From Clostridiales bacterium (lineage in GTDB: Bacteria; Bacillota; Clostridia; Lachnospirales; WQUN01): a DNA stretch of 16,251 nt. The notes under the pieces are model-generated. The model saw nothing but the letters and a program-made list of their open reading frames with translations, made no database searches and was not told where the DNA came from. The stretch lies in contig JAISWA010000282.1 of NCBI GenBank assembly GCA_031271275.1, positions 1 through 16,251 of the forward strand, in the 5' to 3' direction. Below are positions 14,408-16,251 of the stretch, one piece after another. Numbering within the stretch: position 1 is the stretch's first letter; the number at the start of each line of letters is the position of its first letter. A program made the position numbers and the translations under genes.

Positions 14408-15208
14408 CCCGAAATGCGCCTTTAGCAATTCACAATACGCCCTGTCGTTCGCGGGGCGTATTATTCTTACGCCGTTATGGTCGTAGACGCGAAATTCCCG
14501 CCCTTCCAACGACGTGCGCCCGTTGCGCGTGAAAATATGCGCCATGTCCGTTTTTTTAAACCCGGAATCCGGGTGCGTTTCGCAATAAAAAGACGGCGCG
14601 GCAAAATCCACGCCGAGCTGCTCCTCATCCGTAAAGGAATACAGCCGCTGCCATTTTTCATGCCGCCACTCGTGCAGCACATAGCCGAAGAAAGGTTCCT
14701 GCGCTAATTTATAGCGTTCGCTCCCCTGCTCGCTTACAAGCGGCGCGCCGTAAATTTCCAAGGGCTTTCTCGGGATTATCCCCCCTACTCCCACGTCGCA
14801 CAAATATTCCCGCCCGTTTTTGCAAAGGACGCGCAGCACCCGATGCCGGCGCATGGGGATTTCCGAACCCTCCGCGTCCCGTAAAAAACGCGCGAGATGC
14901 TCCGTCACCTGAAACCCGATCGCGCGAAGCAGCCACGCGAACAGCCCGTTCAGCTCAAAGCAATACCCGCCCCGCCGGCGCGTCACGATTTTTTCAAACA
15001 GCGCGCCCGCTTCGAGGGAAAGAGGGACGCCGCGCATAATATCAAGGTTTTCATAAGGAACGGTTTGCAAATGCAGCCGCTGCAACTGGTGGAGCGTTTC
15101 GGGCGTAAGCGAAGGCGTGCCGGGGAAACCGATACGCGTAAGATAGGCGCTTATTTTTTGGGAGTCTGTCAGAAAAATCACCGCTAACATGAAGATTAAC
15201 GCTACCAA
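14396..15208 (-). CDS. Arylamine N-acetyltransferase (NAT)
   Basis: This cytoplasmic enzyme transfers acetyl groups from acetyl-CoA to aromatic amines or hydrazines by a cysteine ping-pong mechanism; the natural bacterial substrates are often unknown. Its 270 residues match the usual NAT length of 255-280. The catalytic triad is present: C83 in RRGGYCFELNGLF, H122 in RRHRVLRV, and D138 in LCDVGVGG. The N-terminal family segment AYLTRIGF and the VPYENLDI motif (50-57) are also clear. The start is uncertain. TTG at 15208 overlaps the upstream gene by 7 bases and is preceded by GGAAG at short spacing. ATG at 15190 has no ribosome binding site. The family usually begins close to the AYLTRIG segment, so the first dozen residues may not be translated. 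It is coupled to the ComM-like gene upstream. Confidence 0.92.
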   Translation of the reverse strand: MVALIFMLAVIFLTDSQKISAYLTRIGFPGTPSLTPETLHQLQRLHLQTVPYENLDIMRGVPLSLEAGALFEKIVTRRRGGYCFELNGLFAWLLRAIGFQVTEHLARFLRDAEGSEIPMRRHRVLRVLCKNGREYLCDVGVGGIIPRKPLEIYGAPLVSEQGSERYKLAQEPFFGYVLHEWRHEKWQRLYSFTDEEQLGVDFAAPSFYCETHPDSGFKKTDMAHIFTRNGRTSLEGREFRVYDHNGVRIIRPANDRAYCELLKAHFGIAL

Positions 15209-16251
15209 TACTTCCGGTCCAACCCGCGGTACGAAACCGCTTCCGCCAAATGCGTGACGCCGATGGCGCTTTCGCCTTCCAGGTCGGCGACGGTGCGGGC
15301 TATTTTTAATATCTTATGATACGCGCGCATACTTAAGCCCATACTGTCGAACGCCTGCCGCATCAGCTTCCGCCCGGCGCTCCCAAGCACGCAAAACGCT
15401 TCGATTAACGGCGACGGCATTTGCGCGTTACAGCGCACCTCAAGGTTTTTAAATCTCTCCCGCTGAATGTCCCGCGCGCGTTCCACGCGGGCTTTTATTT
15501 GGGCGGAAGTTTCCGCAGCGGCGGAAATTTTGTCTATGTCTTCATAATCCACGCCCGTCACTTCCGACTGTATGTCTATGCGGTCCAACAGCGGACCGGA
15601 GATTTTCTCAAGGTAACGGTCTATTTCATGTTGGGCGCAGCGGCATTTCTCCGTCCCGTAATGCCCGCAGGGGCAAGGGTTCATCGAGGCGAGCAGCAAA
15701 AAGGCACTGGGGTAGGTATAAGCGCCGCCGGCGCGGGAAATATTTATGCGTCCTTCTTCCAAGGGCTGACGCAAAACCTCCAGCGATTTCCTTTGGAACT
15801 CGGGGAGTTCGTCGAGGAACAGCACCCCGTTATGGGCGAGGGTGATTTCGCCGGGGGAAGGCTGCCTTCCCCCGCCCGCGAGCGAAACGTAGGACGCGGT
15901 ATGGTGGGGCGCGCGGAACGGACGCCGCGCAATCAACGCGCCGCCGCGCCCGAGCATACCGGCGATGCTGTAAATTTTGGTGACTTCAAGGCTTTCGGCA
16001 CTGTCCATGTCCGGCAAAATCGTGGGCATCCGCTGGGCGAGCATGGTCTTGCCCGCGCCGGGAGGACCTATCATCAACAGGTTATGCCCGCCCGCCGCGG
16101 CGATTTCCAAGGCGCGTTTTACGCCCGCCTGCCCTTTTACGTCCGCGAAGTCCACGTCGTAACCCGCCTCCCGGTTACGCGAAACGCTTTGCCCCTCCGC
16201 TGAAAAAGGGGCGGTGCCTTCCCCTTCGAAGTGGCGCGTCAAACCGGAAAT
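15202..16251 (-). CDS. comM: ComM/YifB-family AAA+ ATPase (Mg-chelatase-like), 5' end outside the window
   Basis: The family includes ComM, a hexameric branch-migration helicase used in natural transformation of Gram-negative bacteria; the role of YifB homologues elsewhere is less clear. About 349 residues are visible, versus about 505 for the full protein, so the N-terminal Lon-protease-like S5-fold domain is mostly missing. The frame stays open to the right edge, and the in-frame TTG at 16242 is not the true start. Counting from it, Walker A is GPPGAGKT (59-66), Walker B is VLFLDE (140-145), the cysteine motif NPCPCGHYG is at 189-196, and GPLLDRID (217-223) carries the arginine finger. A C-terminal Mg-chelatase domain follows. 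It ends in TAG, overlapping the acetyltransferase start by 7 bases. Confidence 0.93.
   Translation of the reverse strand: MSGLTRHFEGEGTAPFSAEGQSVSRNREAGYDVDFADVKGQAGVKRALEIAAAGGHNLLMIGPPGAGKTMLAQRMPTILPDMDSAESLEVTKIYSIAGMLGRGGALIARRPFRAPHHTASYVSLAGGGRQPSPGEITLAHNGVLFLDELPEFQRKSLEVLRQPLEEGRINISRAGGAYTYPSAFLLLASMNPCPCGHYGTEKCRCAQHEIDRYLEKISGPLLDRIDIQSEVTGVDYEDIDKISAAAETSAQIKARVERARDIQRERFKNLEVRCNAQMPSPLIEAFCVLGSAGRKLMRQAFDSMGLSMRAYHKILKIARTVADLEGESAIGVTHLAEAVSYRGLDRKYW

Overview
The window looks like chromosomal DNA from a Gram-positive, clostridial-type bacterium (Oscillospirales-like would be my guess; not proven). Grounds: strong GGAGG-type ribosome binding sites, paired poly-HAMP chemoreceptors, an SPFH/zinc-ribbon plus DUF4428 gene set, and a secreted protein with a W-rich WWxGxWYGW N-terminus. 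Base composition is mixed: the left third (insertion sequence and restriction-modification genes) looks visibly more AT-rich than the right two thirds, which fits acquired DNA on the left.

Layout. Positions 1-129 hold no gene but contain a perfect 16-bp hairpin. Positions 120-1333 are an intact ISAs1-family insertion sequence (transposase on the minus strand, 17-bp terminal inverted repeats). Positions 1453-5226 are a type IIS-like restriction-modification cassette: a fused two-domain D12-class adenine methyltransferase (M.FokI-like architecture), then an AlwI/N.BstNBI-family endonuclease that is divided between two overlapping reading frames. The catalytic half keeps all the residues I can match to the family, so the enzyme is either broken by a single-base indel or made as two chains.

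Positions 5260-9453 read rightward. They encode a NarL-type response regulator with its own terminator, an SPFH protein with two C-terminal zinc ribbons, a DUF4428 zinc-ribbon protein, a secreted W-rich protein, and a small receiver-like protein that lacks the phosphorylation residues. The last four are tightly packed (gaps of 15 and 19 bases, then a 4-base overlap) and look like one operon. I infer an envelope-related or stress-related module, possibly under the upstream regulator. The operon ends tail-to-tail, with overlapping stop codons, against a chemoreceptor gene.

Positions 9450-14375 hold two divergent paralogous methyl-accepting chemotaxis proteins. They share signalling tips and poly-HAMP stalks but have different sensor domains, and they are separated by an AT-rich 393-bp regulatory region with adjacent palindromes. 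Positions 14396-16251 (minus strand) hold an arylamine N-acetyltransferase translationally overlapped with the 3' part of a ComM/YifB-type AAA+ ATPase that runs off the right edge.

The most interesting items are the split AlwI-family endonuclease with its matching fused methyltransferase, the regulator/SPFH/zinc-ribbon/secreted-protein/pseudo-receiver cluster, and two perfect 16-bp inverted repeats (66-104 and 9198-9238), the second lying inside a coding sequence. No tRNA, rRNA or CRISPR array was seen.
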